The notes under the pieces were generated by a model, which ran no database searches, was not told where the DNA came from, and worked only from the letters and a program-made list of their open reading frames with translations. Positions 27,972 through 37,356 of a stretch of 64,000 nt of DNA are shown here, in pieces. Position 1 is the stretch's first letter; every line of letters starts with the position of its first letter. The stretch spans positions 35,196 to 99,195 of the forward strand of contig QCJB01000005.1 of NCBI GenBank assembly GCA_003216295.1, read 5' to 3'. Origin of the DNA: Prochlorococcus sp. AG-402-P16. GTDB lineage: Bacteria; Cyanobacteriota; Cyanobacteriia; PCC-6307; Cyanobiaceae. The translations under genes were made by a program, and so were the position numbers.

Positions 27972-29504
27972 CTAATTAAATTCAATTTTATCCATTACAG
28001 GACAAGGGTCGTGTAGTTCATTATCAGGATCTAACAAACCCCAATGTAATGATTTTTGAAAGTTAATAGCAGAAGAATCAATATTTAATTGATTTAATAT
28101 TCTAATACTTAAATTGGGTACAAAAGGATTTAGCAATATTGCAATAATTCGGCAAGATTCTAGTACAGAATATATATCAAGAGCAACAATATCTTTATTT
28201 GTTATATCTTTAATTAGCTTCCAGGGTGCACGATCATTTAGGTAAAGATTTGCACTATTAGCTAGATCTATAATTGCATTTGCTGCATTTTTAAAATTGC
28301 TATCCTTAAATGATTGCATATATTCATTTATTTTTATCTCTGATTGAACTTTAAGAGGAGATTCAGATAATAAAGAATTATCTATTGGAATTTTATCATT
28401 AAACCATTTTTTAGACATTGTAATTGTTCTGTTTAACAAGTTACCAATGGTATTACTTAAATCACTATTAACAATATCCACAAATCTTCTCATTTGAAAA
28501 TCACCATCTTCACCAAATTCAATATCTCTCAAAAGATACCATCTCATCGCATCTATACCCCCATATTCCAAGAGTTCAATCGGGTCGAGCACATTACCTA
28601 ATGATTTACCCATTTTTTGCCCTTCTCGTGTTAAAAACCCGTGCCCAAAAACACTTCCAGGTGGTTTCATACCAGCAGAAAGTAGCATTGCTGGCCAATA
28701 AACTGCATGAAATCTGAGTATATCCTTGCCAATTACATGTACATTTGCAGGCCAATTACATAACGAGTCCTCGGTGAGTTCAGGAGAGTTTTGATCACGA
28801 AGAGATCCACTAATATAACCTAATAAAGCATCGAACCATACATAAAAAGTGTGATCATGGTTTCCAGGAACATTTATGCCCCATTTTAAGTTTACTCTAG
28901 AAATTGAGAAATCCCTTAATCCTTTTGAGACGAAATTGTTAATTTCATTTTTTCTACTTTTAGGTGAAATAAAACCATCAATTTGAATTAATTTTTCAAT
29001 TTGCTCTTGGTATTTTGATAATTTAAAAAATAAATTCTCCTCATCTCTCCATTCTAATTCCTTTTTATGAATAGAACATATTGGGCTTTTATCATCCTCG
29101 TCTACATCTTTATATTCTTCACATCCAACACAATACCAACCACTTTGTCTACCCATATAAACATCATCAGATTTCAAAACTTTTGAATAAAATTGATGAA
29201 CTAATGAAGTGTGATCTTCAGAGGTTGTTCTTACAAAACGATCATAACTAATATTTAATTTATCCCATAAATACTTATACTTTTCAGTGATTTCATCACA
29301 ATGTACTTGGGGTTGAAGGTTTTTACTTTCTGCCGTTCGCTCTATTTTTTGACCATGTTCGTCAACACCAGTAAGAAAAAGAACTGTATTTCCACTTAGT
29401 CTTTGAAACCGAGCTATTGCATCACAGGCGATTGTTGTATAAGAACTACCTAGATGAGGCTTGTCATTAACATAATATAGTGGTGTTGTAATTGTGAATT
29501 TCAT
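27972..29504 (-). CDS. metG: Methionyl-tRNA synthetase
   Basis: MetG charges tRNA-Met with methionine. The 510-residue class I enzyme has the first ATP-binding signature PLYYVNDKPHLGSSYTT near residues 8-24. The zinc-knuckle region has CVGCEEY and CSIHKKE near 124-147. The second signature is GQKMGKSLGNV near 296-306. The anticodon-binding helices follow, and the C-terminal EMAP-like extension of some enzymes is absent. It is followed by the LptC-like gene (11 bp). Confidence 0.97.
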   Translation of the reverse strand: MKFTITTPLYYVNDKPHLGSSYTTIACDAIARFQRLSGNTVLFLTGVDEHGQKIERTAESKNLQPQVHCDEITEKYKYLWDKLNISYDRFVRTTSEDHTSLVHQFYSKVLKSDDVYMGRQSGWYCVGCEEYKDVDEDDKSPICSIHKKELEWRDEENLFFKLSKYQEQIEKLIQIDGFISPKSRKNEINNFVSKGLRDFSISRVNLKWGINVPGNHDHTFYVWFDALLGYISGSLRDQNSPELTEDSLCNWPANVHVIGKDILRFHAVYWPAMLLSAGMKPPGSVFGHGFLTREGQKMGKSLGNVLDPIELLEYGGIDAMRWYLLRDIEFGEDGDFQMRRFVDIVNSDLSNTIGNLLNRTITMSKKWFNDKIPIDNSLLSESPLKVQSEIKINEYMQSFKDSNFKNAANAIIDLANSANLYLNDRAPWKLIKDITNKDIVALDIYSVLESCRIIAILLNPFVPNLSIRILNQLNIDSSAINFQKSLHWGLLDPDNELHDPCPVMDKIEFN

Positions 29505-29568
29505 ATAAATAATATATTCTAATTATTATATTGTATTTTTATAACTCTTGCACACTTATGATGATCGC

Positions 29569-30855
29569 TTATTTTGATAATGAAATTAATTCAAAAAATA
29601 TTATATCATTGTTATTATTATTGACTATATTTTGAACGTTAAAACTCTCACCGATATTTAAGTTCTTTTTTGATTTTAGATGACATATAGTAGAAAAATG
29701 ATATTCTATAAAGAATAAAATACAAATACATTTATATTTGTTTATCCAATTTAGTAAAATCACGTTATATTCCTTAAACGAATTTTTTTTGAACCATTTA
29801 ATCAGCCAATATTTTTGATCCTCTCTATATCTCATAATATTTTGTCTTCCTTGATTATTAATCTGAAGAGTCATTTGCTCAACATCTTCTTTAGATATAA
29901 GTTCTTTATTATTTAGATATTTATTTAGTTGGTAGTTAACTAACAAGTCAGCATATCTTCTTATCGGTGATGTGGCATGTAGATAAGATGTCAATCCTAA
30001 ACTCGAGTGTCCCATGGGATTTATCGAATAATAAGACTTACCCATAGTTTTTTTAAGTACAAAATTGTATAAAACTTTATTATCCGAATCTTGAATATTA
30101 TCTTTAGAAACTTTATCTATACGTTGTTGGACTCTATATGGAACAGGGATTTTATTGACCTTAGTAAAATTTGAAATTAGATTTCCATACAGGATCATTG
30201 CTTCACTTATTAATTGTCTCGATAACGTTGGATCTATTATCTTAAGGGTGGGATTGTTATCTTCTACAATAATCTTTCCAAATGATTCTAATATTTCCAT
30301 AGCACCTGAATTCCTTCTCCAACATTTTCTACTTTGTAAAATTTCAGAGATAATACTTAAATCTTCTTCTTCTTTTGGCGCATAATCTATTAGTTCATCA
30401 GCTTCTGTATAATTTAACCTGAAGTCTACTTTAATAATACTCTGGACTATTTCTGTAGAAAAAACACTACCGTCTTCATTGAAAATAATACCTAAACTTA
30501 ATGATTCTCTCTTTTCTTTATCACTTAGACTAAACACATCTTTTATTAAAATTTCAGGAAGCATATAATAAGTATTAGTTGACAAATAAACAGTTGAAAT
30601 AAGCTTCCTTGCCTTCTTATCAATAGCTGATTGATATTCAAAATATGAAGCAGGAGAAGCAATGTGGATCCATAACTTATGCTGATAAGATATTTTCTCC
30701 AAAGAAATCGCATCATCTATTTCAAACGTTTGAGAATCATCTATTGAATAGGTTTTAAGATGTGTAAGGTCTTTAACTGAGGTATTTACATTATTTATTT
30801 GGTGAAATCTAGAAATTATATCTTTAACTTCATTATCTATAATTTTATTGCACAT
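29569..30855 (-). CDS. Minimal RNB-domain exoribonuclease
   Basis: The 428-residue protein keeps the catalytic core of the RNase II/R family. The Asp-rich active site is IDDSQTFEIDDAIS at residues 38-51, and the RNA-positioning motif ATSPIRRYADLLV lies near 294-306. These enzymes degrade RNA 3' to 5'. The usual N-terminal cold-shock domains are absent, and the C-terminal S1 domain is shortened or not recognisable. The other RNB protein in the window (11031-13325) has those accessory domains but no active site, so the two may complement each other. It lies 23 bp downstream of rpsR on the same strand. Confidence 0.9.
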   Translation of the reverse strand: MCNKIIDNEVKDIISRFHQINNVNTSVKDLTHLKTYSIDDSQTFEIDDAISLEKISYQHKLWIHIASPASYFEYQSAIDKKARKLISTVYLSTNTYYMLPEILIKDVFSLSDKEKRESLSLGIIFNEDGSVFSTEIVQSIIKVDFRLNYTEADELIDYAPKEEEDLSIISEILQSRKCWRRNSGAMEILESFGKIIVEDNNPTLKIIDPTLSRQLISEAMILYGNLISNFTKVNKIPVPYRVQQRIDKVSKDNIQDSDNKVLYNFVLKKTMGKSYYSINPMGHSSLGLTSYLHATSPIRRYADLLVNYQLNKYLNNKELISKEDVEQMTLQINNQGRQNIMRYREDQKYWLIKWFKKNSFKEYNVILLNWINKYKCICILFFIEYHFSTICHLKSKKNLNIGESFNVQNIVNNNNNDIIFFELISLSK

Positions 30856-30878
30856 TCTATTATTAATAGAATATTGAT

Positions 30879-31100
30879 TTACCCTTCTGGATTAACAAAA
30901 GGAAGTAAAGCAATAATTCTTGCTCTTTTAACAGCTGTTGTTAAATCCCTTTGTTGCTTAGCTGTTAATCCAGTAAGTCTTCTAGGTAAGATTTTTCCTC
31001 TATCTGTAATAAATTTCTTTAATAATTCTACGTCCTTATAATCAATAGGATCTCCAGGCTTTATAGGAGAGAGCTTTTGTTTGAATAGTGAATTAGTCAT
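30879..31100 (-). CDS. rpsR: 30S ribosomal protein S18
   Basis: This 73-residue protein has the family core [22 protein letters not shown] and the [23 protein letters not shown] segment ([20 protein letters not shown] at about residues 49-68). S18 sits in the platform of the small subunit beside S6. It lies 27 bp downstream of rpmG on the same strand; the pairing of rpsR with rpmG is common in cyanobacteria and plastids. The RNB gene follows. Confidence 0.97.
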   Translation of the reverse strand: MTNSLFKQKLSPIKPGDPIDYKDVELLKKFITDRGKILPRRLTGLTAKQQRDLTTAVKRARIIALLPFVNPEG

Positions 31101-31127
31101 TTTTAAAAAGTGTATAAAAGGAAATGA

Positions 31128-31325
31128 TTATTTGATTTCTCTATGAATAGTCATCTTATTTAATTCAGGGCAGAATTTTTTAAGTTCAAGTCTCTCAGTA
31201 GTGTTCCTACGATTTTTTTCTGTGGTGTATCTAGATACTCCTGCAGAACGCTTTTCTGAGCTAGGTACAGATCTAGACTCAGTACATTCTAAAGTGACCA
31301 CTATTCTGGTACCTTTTTTAGCCAT
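31128..31325 (-). CDS. rpmG: 50S ribosomal protein L33
   Basis: The 65-residue protein starts [20 protein letters not shown], followed by [20 protein letters not shown] and KMTIHREIK, all typical for L33. It has the extra Ser/Arg-rich stretch found in cyanobacterial and plastid versions. The Cys pairs of zinc-binding L33 are partly lost, with single Cys residues remaining. It heads the rpmG-rpsR-RNB gene run. pheT is divergent, 116 bp upstream. Confidence 0.96.
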   Translation of the reverse strand: MAKKGTRIVVTLECTESRSVPSSEKRSAGVSRYTTEKNRRNTTERLELKKFCPELNKMTIHREIK

Positions 31326-31441
31326 ATGAACTTAGCTCAACTTTTGTGAGTCTAGGGAACAAAGTACAATCTTACTAGGCTAAGCACCCTTTTTTATAAA
31401 TTCATTTGAGCACCTATGTTTAACTCCCGTAAGAGCAAATC

Positions 31442-33916
31442 ATGAAGGTATCAGTTTCTTGGCTAAAAGATCTTGTCGAATTTAACAATGATATTGATGA
31501 ATTGGCTGAAAAGCTTTCAATGACTGGCTTTGAAGTTGAATCATTAGAAGACTTATCAGCCCAAGCAAAGAATGTTGTTGTTGGTTTTGTTGACCAAATA
31601 ACACCACATCCAAATGCCGAAAAGCTCAAAGTGTGTTCAGTAGATGTTGGTTTACCCAAAAAGCTAAGTATTGTTTGTGGTGCACCAAACGTAAAAGCCG
31701 GATATCACGTACTAGTTGCTAAAGTTGGAGCCTATTTATCGTCAAAGTCATTAAATATAAAATTATCTAATTTACGCGGAGTAGAAAGCGAAGGAATGAT
31801 TTGTTCATTGGATGAATTAGGGATTGAAAGTAGTAATGAAGGGATAGAAATTCTAGAAGAAAATGAATCAAATATCCCTCCAATTGGTTCAACTGCTGCT
31901 GAGTACCTTGGCTTGAATGACACAATAATTGAATTAGCTATAACTGCTAATCGACCTGATGGTATGTCTATGGTTGGTATTGCACGAGAAATATCTACAA
32001 TAACAAATTCTAAATTAACATTGCCAATATTAAATTTTAATAATGACTTTCAATCATTTGAACCAAAAATAAAAAATAAAGGAACGCTAGAAACAGAACT
32101 TATTTACTCCCTAACGTATATAGATAGTATTGATAATACTGGAAAGATAAACAAACCCATTTCCTATAAATTAAGTTCATTAAAACAGAATTGCATAAAT
32201 CCAATTGTAGATATAACAAATTATTTAATGCTTGAACAGGGGCAGCCTCTACATGCCTTTGATGCAGATCAATTAGAAAAGATAGTTGGTAGAAAAGTCA
32301 TCGCAAATGATTTTGGAATTAGAAATGGTAAAGAAGGGGAATCATTTGTAGCACTTGACAAAAAAGAATATAAATTAAATCCTAATATAAACTTAATTAC
32401 ATGCAATGATATTCCAATTGCAATAGCAGGAGTTATTGGCGGATTCAATAGTTCAGTAAGTGATAAAACGACAAGGATATGGCTTGAAGCTGCTGTTTTC
32501 ACTCCTACATCCATAAGAAATAGTAGTAGAGAAATAGGTCTAAGAACAGATGCAAGTAGTAGGTATGAAAAAGGGATATCACCAAATATGACAATTGCTG
32601 TTTCAAAAAGAGCTAGTGAACTTATTTCTTCTGAACTAGGGGGAAGTATTAAATCAACTCATGTTAATAGTGAATTCAAGAAAAAAAGTATTATTGTAGA
32701 TCTTAGATTAGAGAAAATAAACAACGTTTTAGGTAAATTAAAAATCACCAATAGTAAAATAAAGGATAATAGTTCTAGTACACTTCGTTATCTTAATAAG
32801 GATGAGATTGAGACTCTTCTAACTAAACTCGGTTGCCTACTTACTTCAAAATCCTGGGGTTGGCATGTTGAAATACCTCCTTATAGATTCTCTGATTTAA
32901 CAAGAGAAATTGATTTAATAGAGGAAATAGCGAGACTAATTGGATATGATAATTTTGATTCAAATATGCCCGATCCTCTTGAGCCAGGAGTATTAGCTCC
33001 AACAAAACTAGTCGAAAGACGTTTAAGAAATTCGTTTATACATAATGGTTTTCAAGAAGTAGTTACCTCATCACTCGTTGGTCCTGATAATTCCGATAAT
33101 AATGCTGTAATAATCAAAAATCCATTATTATCAGAGACAAGTAGATTAAGAACTAATGTATGGGATGAGCATCTTAAAATTCTCCAGAGAAATATATCTT
33201 TTGGAGCTGAAGGGTGTTGGATCTTTGAGATAGCAAAAATATACAAAAAAGATAAAGAAGCGTTTTTTGAGACAAATTTGTTATCAGGTGCATTGACTGG
33301 TAATAATAGACTTAGTAAGTGGGGAGAAGCCTCAAAACAAATCTCATTAGATTATTTTGAAGCAAGAGGAAAACTTAAGCAATCACTTGATGTTCTTGGA
33401 ATTGAAACTACTGATAAGCAGCTAATTGATAAAAATTTCATGCATCCGGGTAGAACTTCAGAAATATTTGTTGAAGGTAAAAGTATTGGTTTCTTTGGTC
33501 AAATTCATCCTTCTATATCTGAGAAATATGATTTAACTAGAGAAACATATTTGTTTAACCTTGAATTTGATTCGTTGATAAGAGCTTCGACAAGGAAAAC
33601 AAATTGGACACGAATTTATAAAGATTACCCAACAGTTCCTTTCATGGAAAGAGATATTGCACTTATACATTCAAAAAAATATAGTTCCTTAGAAATAATG
33701 AATCTAATAAAGAAATCTGGAAGACCACTGTTAGAGAAAGTGGAGTTGATAGACCGTTACGAGGGATCTTCAATCCCCAAGGAAGCCATTAGCCAGGCTT
33801 TTAGAATTAGATACAGAGATCCTAAAAAAACTTTAGTTGAAGAAGATATAAACTCCATACACGAAAAAATAAGAAAAACTCTTAAAGATAAAATAAAAGC
33901 AGATCTCAGAAGTTAG
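31442..33916 (+). CDS. pheT: Phenylalanyl-tRNA synthetase beta subunit
   Basis: PheT forms an alpha2-beta2 enzyme with PheS and charges tRNA-Phe. The 824-residue protein has MKVSVSWLKDLVEF at the start and an EMAP-type tRNA-binding domain with HPNAEKLKVCSVDVG near residue 57. The B3/B4 editing region has LEQGQPLHAFDADQLEKI near 264-281, a B5 domain follows, and the end is an FDX-ACB domain with YPTVPFMERDIALI near 731-745. The pheS gene is not in this window. The start at 31442 is the first ATG of the conserved N-terminus. Confidence 0.97.
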   Translation: MKVSVSWLKDLVEFNNDIDELAEKLSMTGFEVESLEDLSAQAKNVVVGFVDQITPHPNAEKLKVCSVDVGLPKKLSIVCGAPNVKAGYHVLVAKVGAYLSSKSLNIKLSNLRGVESEGMICSLDELGIESSNEGIEILEENESNIPPIGSTAAEYLGLNDTIIELAITANRPDGMSMVGIAREISTITNSKLTLPILNFNNDFQSFEPKIKNKGTLETELIYSLTYIDSIDNTGKINKPISYKLSSLKQNCINPIVDITNYLMLEQGQPLHAFDADQLEKIVGRKVIANDFGIRNGKEGESFVALDKKEYKLNPNINLITCNDIPIAIAGVIGGFNSSVSDKTTRIWLEAAVFTPTSIRNSSREIGLRTDASSRYEKGISPNMTIAVSKRASELISSELGGSIKSTHVNSEFKKKSIIVDLRLEKINNVLGKLKITNSKIKDNSSSTLRYLNKDEIETLLTKLGCLLTSKSWGWHVEIPPYRFSDLTREIDLIEEIARLIGYDNFDSNMPDPLEPGVLAPTKLVERRLRNSFIHNGFQEVVTSSLVGPDNSDNNAVIIKNPLLSETSRLRTNVWDEHLKILQRNISFGAEGCWIFEIAKIYKKDKEAFFETNLLSGALTGNNRLSKWGEASKQISLDYFEARGKLKQSLDVLGIETTDKQLIDKNFMHPGRTSEIFVEGKSIGFFGQIHPSISEKYDLTRETYLFNLEFDSLIRASTRKTNWTRIYKDYPTVPFMERDIALIHSKKYSSLEIMNLIKKSGRPLLEKVELIDRYEGSSIPKEAISQAFRIRYRDPKKTLVEEDINSIHEKIRKTLKDKIKADLRS

Positions 33917-34552
33917 TCTTACAAGTCTACTATGTGTCTTATTAATAGTCCAATCTAAAGTCCAATACAAGACTTGCTAGACCACCCTTTGGTTCAATAA
34001 TTTGATTAACTTCTTAATTAATTAATATGTAAAAACATTTTCAAAATAAAAAGTATTTATATTTCTCCGCTCATATTTTTCAATAAATTTTAAATATAGT
34101 GTGTCTTGACCATCTCATGAAAGAACCATTCTAAGACTAATAACGAGTCTATGATTAGATTTATGAGAACGTCTATTGGTCGAATTCAGTCACAATCTTC
34201 ATTCATTCGTATTTCAAGCACATTCGCCTTAAAATATACCCGCATAACTGTCTTGTAAGCAGTTATGCGTTCTTGCAAAGCTCTGCTATCAAAGGCTTAT
34301 TCAATTTAGATAAATTTTTGGACAAAAAATGGACCATCGATGTCATCTAATTTTCTTTATAAAAACAAATCAATAGTCAAAGTGTAAAAAACATGCATTT
34401 TAATTTGTCGAAAGCATAGTTTCCATACATTCCTTTTTTTATAACTACCAAAAAAAGCACAAATAAACAATTCCCTGAATATCGATCTCATAAGTCCACT
34501 ATCAGTCGCATTACTAGACTTGCTCTTAGACTCGCATGAGACATAATAGAAT
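33917..34552. other. 636-bp gap between pheT and the J-domain gene
   Basis: No ORF longer than about 25 codons was found, although GC content is slightly higher than in nearby gaps. The region holds a perfect 10-bp hairpin at 34241-34269. It also holds an imperfect pair of direct repeats near 33923-33978 and 34492-34524, both starting with AAGTC(T/C)ACTAT and both containing AGACTTGCT. A small RNA is possible, but no family is recognised. Confidence 0.45.
34241..34269. other. Perfect 10-bp hairpin
   Basis: The arms CGCATAACTG and CAGTTATGCG enclose a 9-nt loop. No T-run follows on either strand at the correct distance, so it is not a textbook terminator. It may be part of a structured RNA or a protein binding site. 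The arms have 50 percent GC, above the surroundings. Confidence 0.5.
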
Positions 34553-35599
34553 CTATTTTTTGTATAAGTCTTTTAAAAGTTGATATGCTTCGTTTAATTT
34601 TCTCATGGTTTCATTTGATCCTCCAGCATCAGGGTGGTTAGATAGTGCTTTTTCTTTGTATGCATCCCTAATAAAGGAAAGGGTTAATGATGAACCAGCC
34701 TTTGTTGGTAATCCAAGTAATTTTAATGCCCCATGTATTGTCATTGTCGACTCAAGAGTCTGGAAAGATGTCACATTTTGGCTTCTCTTGAATTTATTAA
34801 CAAATCTGCGAATAAGTGTTGGTATTCTACTTCTTAGGTTTCTTGTTGAGAATGGATCTTCTAAGGCACCTGCCAGAATTATTACATGGTCAAAAGCTAG
34901 GGAATCAATTATCCAATCACTACAATAAGAATTCAACATTTTACAAGCAGCATTCCAGGTGAAAGGAATGTTTTCAGTACCGTCGACATTGGGCCATATA
35001 TCTCTAGCCAACCAAATCATTGAAGCTTCTAAAACATTTTCTGTAGGTTTCTGGCCATAAAGATAAATCCAATGTTTTTCTACCGCTTCTTTAGCCGCTA
35101 TTAAATCATCAATATCAATAGTAGTAATAGAAGTGTCATCCATATTTTTATTTACGGTGCCCTTACTCAAGCTTCTTTTTAAGTTTGTTGTTTGTTTTCT
35201 TATAAAGCCTGGTAATTCAATACCTGAAGAATAATGTTCCCTATGAATATTCTTTTCTTCAACTGAATCCTTATTTTTAACACTAACGTTCTTCATTTCA
35301 ACATTCTTACTACCAATTATAACAAGTGCTTTTTCTTCATTTTTAATATCATCTTCTACAGGTCTATCAAATGAACTATCAAGATTATTACTTTCAGTAA
35401 ACTCTAATTGCACATCGTCGCTAATATCTTTATCTAAATCATTAGATAAAATAACCTCTAATAAGCGTTCAAATACTGCTCCTCTTCTTCTTAATCCCCA
35501 CTCTTTACGGAGACGGTCAACACCATCAATCAAGCCAATTGGTAAATCAATTGATATTCTTTTTACTTCTTCACCTTCTACTTCCGCCACGAGAATCAA
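34553..35599 (-). CDS. J-domain protein with N-terminal ribbon-helix-helix-like domain
   Basis: The 348-residue protein ends in a J domain of about 60 residues (LKLLGLPTKAGSSLTLSFIR, with HPDAGG near 322 and KLNEAYQLLKDL). The HPD triad is what stimulates Hsp70 ATPase. The first 50 residues (EEVKRISIDLPIGLIDGVDR and an Arg-rich helix RLRKEWGLRRRGAVFERLLE) look like a ribbon-helix-helix DNA-binding motif. A charged linker and a conserved helical middle with TENVLEASMIWLARDIW follow. No Gly/Phe region or zinc finger is present. I infer a specialised chaperone adaptor, possibly acting on DNA. Confidence 0.8.
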   Translation of the reverse strand: MILVAEVEGEEVKRISIDLPIGLIDGVDRLRKEWGLRRRGAVFERLLEVILSNDLDKDISDDVQLEFTESNNLDSSFDRPVEDDIKNEEKALVIIGSKNVEMKNVSVKNKDSVEEKNIHREHYSSGIELPGFIRKQTTNLKRSLSKGTVNKNMDDTSITTIDIDDLIAAKEAVEKHWIYLYGQKPTENVLEASMIWLARDIWPNVDGTENIPFTWNAACKMLNSYCSDWIIDSLAFDHVIILAGALEDPFSTRNLRSRIPTLIRRFVNKFKRSQNVTSFQTLESTMTIHGALKLLGLPTKAGSSLTLSFIRDAYKEKALSNHPDAGGSNETMRKLNEAYQLLKDLYKK

Positions 35600-35779
35600 A
35601 CAACTAATACCATAGTAATAGTCTTTTTATTGTTCACCAACTTTTACTCCTAAATTTCTATAATTAATCTTTATTTACGAAAATGTAATTATTCTAAATT
35701 TTTTATAATGATATTGTGAGCATGCCACATATTTTGATTTTAATCTGTATTATTTATATTCATACAGTACTCAGGTGCA

Positions 35780-35959
35780 ATGAAAATCTGTAATTCTTCA
35801 CAAAACTGGAGTGAAACAAAAAAAATGTATCAAACAAAAAAATTACACATTCTGATTTCAATTAAGGAATCATATGAAAGAAAAGTTGCTGCAATATCAG
35901 CATCAATATCAAAACTAGAGGAACAAATGAGCTCAAATATAAACGACAACGAGATCTAA
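35780..35959 (+). CDS. Small coiled-coil protein (59 residues)
   Basis: The ATG at 35780 gives 59 residues ending in TAA at 35957-35959; an internal ATG at 35825 would give 44. The part HILISIKESYERKVAAISAS followed by ISKLEEQMSSN is a regular amphipathic helix, which supports a real gene. It overlaps the convergent Ap4A phosphorylase gene by 4 bp. It has no recognised function. Confidence 0.55.
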   Translation: MKICNSSQNWSETKKMYQTKKLHILISIKESYERKVAAISASISKLEEQMSSNINDNEI

Positions 35960-36816
35960 AATAGAATTGAATCTGCAGGCGCTACTACTTGCTTTAATAT
36001 TTTATCAGGACCATATTTTGTAAGGATATCTATATTCGATGATTTTGTTCCAAGAAAATAACCAGCAAATCCAAGTGCGTTAATACTGAATCCATATGAC
36101 TTATCAGTAAAACGAAGAACTAAAGCTATCCAATCCTTTGTGATTAATAAGTTATAAGGTTTTAATGGTTTTTTATGATTATTTTCATCACCTAATTCCA
36201 TATCGGAACACATTGACTTGTATGCATTAAACAATTCATCTGCTTTAGTATTATTTTTTTTATCTCTAGCCCTAATTGCAATGCTACTTGATATGTCAGA
36301 TTTTATATTTTTATGATCAAATAGCAATGAATTAAACCAATTATACCTTGGACAAATGATTTCACTATTATTTCTTCTTAATAATTGAAAGTGTCGATGA
36401 GGCTGACTTGCACCTGCTTCCTTACTGCTATTAAAGAACCATAGCCCAGAGGTATCATTATCAACTTTACTAATAGCTTCAAAATCTACAACATTAAGCC
36501 ATCCATTTTGAGGCATCCATCCATTAGTAATTAATAGCATATGACCAATTTGAACAGGATATTTATTTAATATTAGAATGTGACTATCATTTATAGTTTC
36601 AATTTCTAAGCGAGAATCCCATGGGATAAATGGATTTGCCTTTGGACCATATTCTATTAAATATTTTGGAAGTGGACTCTTAAGAAAACGTAATTCATAA
36701 TCACTATTATTGTAATCCGTTATATATTTATTAGTCTCTAATGGAATAACGGCTCCGCTATCTATAGCTAACCTATTAATCTCAAGAGCTTTTGACCATA
36801 TCAATTCTGACCGCAC
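35956..36816 (-). CDS. ATP adenylyltransferase / Ap4A phosphorylase
   Basis: The 286-residue protein belongs to the HIT superfamily branch of Ap4A phosphorylases, which split diadenosine tetraphosphate into ATP and ADP. The catalytic loop SKEAGASQPHRHFQLL lies near residues 131-146, with the family's HxHxQ-like HRHFQ. The N-terminal part carries NPFIPWDSRLEIE and HILILNKYPVQIGHMLLIT, as in plant and cyanobacterial members. The C-terminal GFAGYFLG is also typical. It stands alone; the small coiled-coil gene converges at its 3' end. Confidence 0.9.
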   Translation of the reverse strand: MRSELIWSKALEINRLAIDSGAVIPLETNKYITDYNNSDYELRFLKSPLPKYLIEYGPKANPFIPWDSRLEIETINDSHILILNKYPVQIGHMLLITNGWMPQNGWLNVVDFEAISKVDNDTSGLWFFNSSKEAGASQPHRHFQLLRRNNSEIICPRYNWFNSLLFDHKNIKSDISSSIAIRARDKKNNTKADELFNAYKSMCSDMELGDENNHKKPLKPYNLLITKDWIALVLRFTDKSYGFSINALGFAGYFLGTKSSNIDILTKYGPDKILKQVVAPADSILF

Positions 36817-36967
36817 ATCTAATAAGCCATAATCAATAATATTTTTTATTATATGATTAATCTTCTAATATAAGAGATAAAAGATAAATAATTATTAACT
36901 ATATGTTATTACCAAAAATCTGGAAGAGGATGGCACTAGTTTTGAAAAATAATTGATAAAATCATTG

Positions 36968-37000
36968 ATCTCCAAATATAGGCACAAAAGCCTTGGAGAT
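36968..37000 (+). promoter_or_regulatory. Hairpin sequestering a ribosome binding site
   Basis: The arms ATCTCCAA (36968-36975) and TTGGAGAT (36993-37000) pair fully. Inside, GGC and GCC pair around a 6-nt loop, with a 5-nt bulge on the left. The 3' arm contains GGAGAT, the best Shine-Dalgarno-like sequence for the 38-codon ORF starting 5 nt later. The stem would hide it in RNA, so translation could depend on temperature or a factor. This is inference from pairing alone. Confidence 0.5.
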
Positions 37001-37005
37001 GTTTG

Positions 37006-37122
37006 ATGGATATTTTCCCTATGAGTAATTCTTCTGAAGCTCTACAGACGATCTATAGCGCGGTAGAAGGCGATGGATGGCAAGACATGGACTTCGTAAT
37101 TTCTGATTATTTAAAAAAATAA
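37006..37122 (+). CDS. Possible 38-residue acidic peptide
   Basis: The ATG at 37006 opens 38 codons ending in TAA at 37120-37122; a second in-frame ATG lies at 37021. The product (SNSSEALQTIYSAVEGDGWQ and then DMDFVISDYLKK) is acidic and mostly helical. Its codons contain more G and C than the surrounding non-coding DNA. A Shine-Dalgarno-like GGAGAT ends 5 nt before the start, inside a hairpin. I cannot name a family. Confidence 0.5.
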   Translation: MDIFPMSNSSEALQTIYSAVEGDGWQDMDFVISDYLKK

Positions 37123-37356
37123 AGAATTTTCAAAAAAAAAATTCCAACTGAATAAAAAAAACTTTTTTTTTTAAGCAAATAAAAAAAAATCGTTTAAAGC
37201 ATAATTGGTCATAATCGCTTGTGCTGCAATGTATTTGAAAAGAATAACCACGAATGGAAATTTATCATTTTGCAAAAGAGTTTCAGTTTCTGGGCAAATA
37301 AGGTTGACGAAAGCAGGGGGGAAGGAGTTAAAACCTCAATCAGTAATGTGTCCTCG

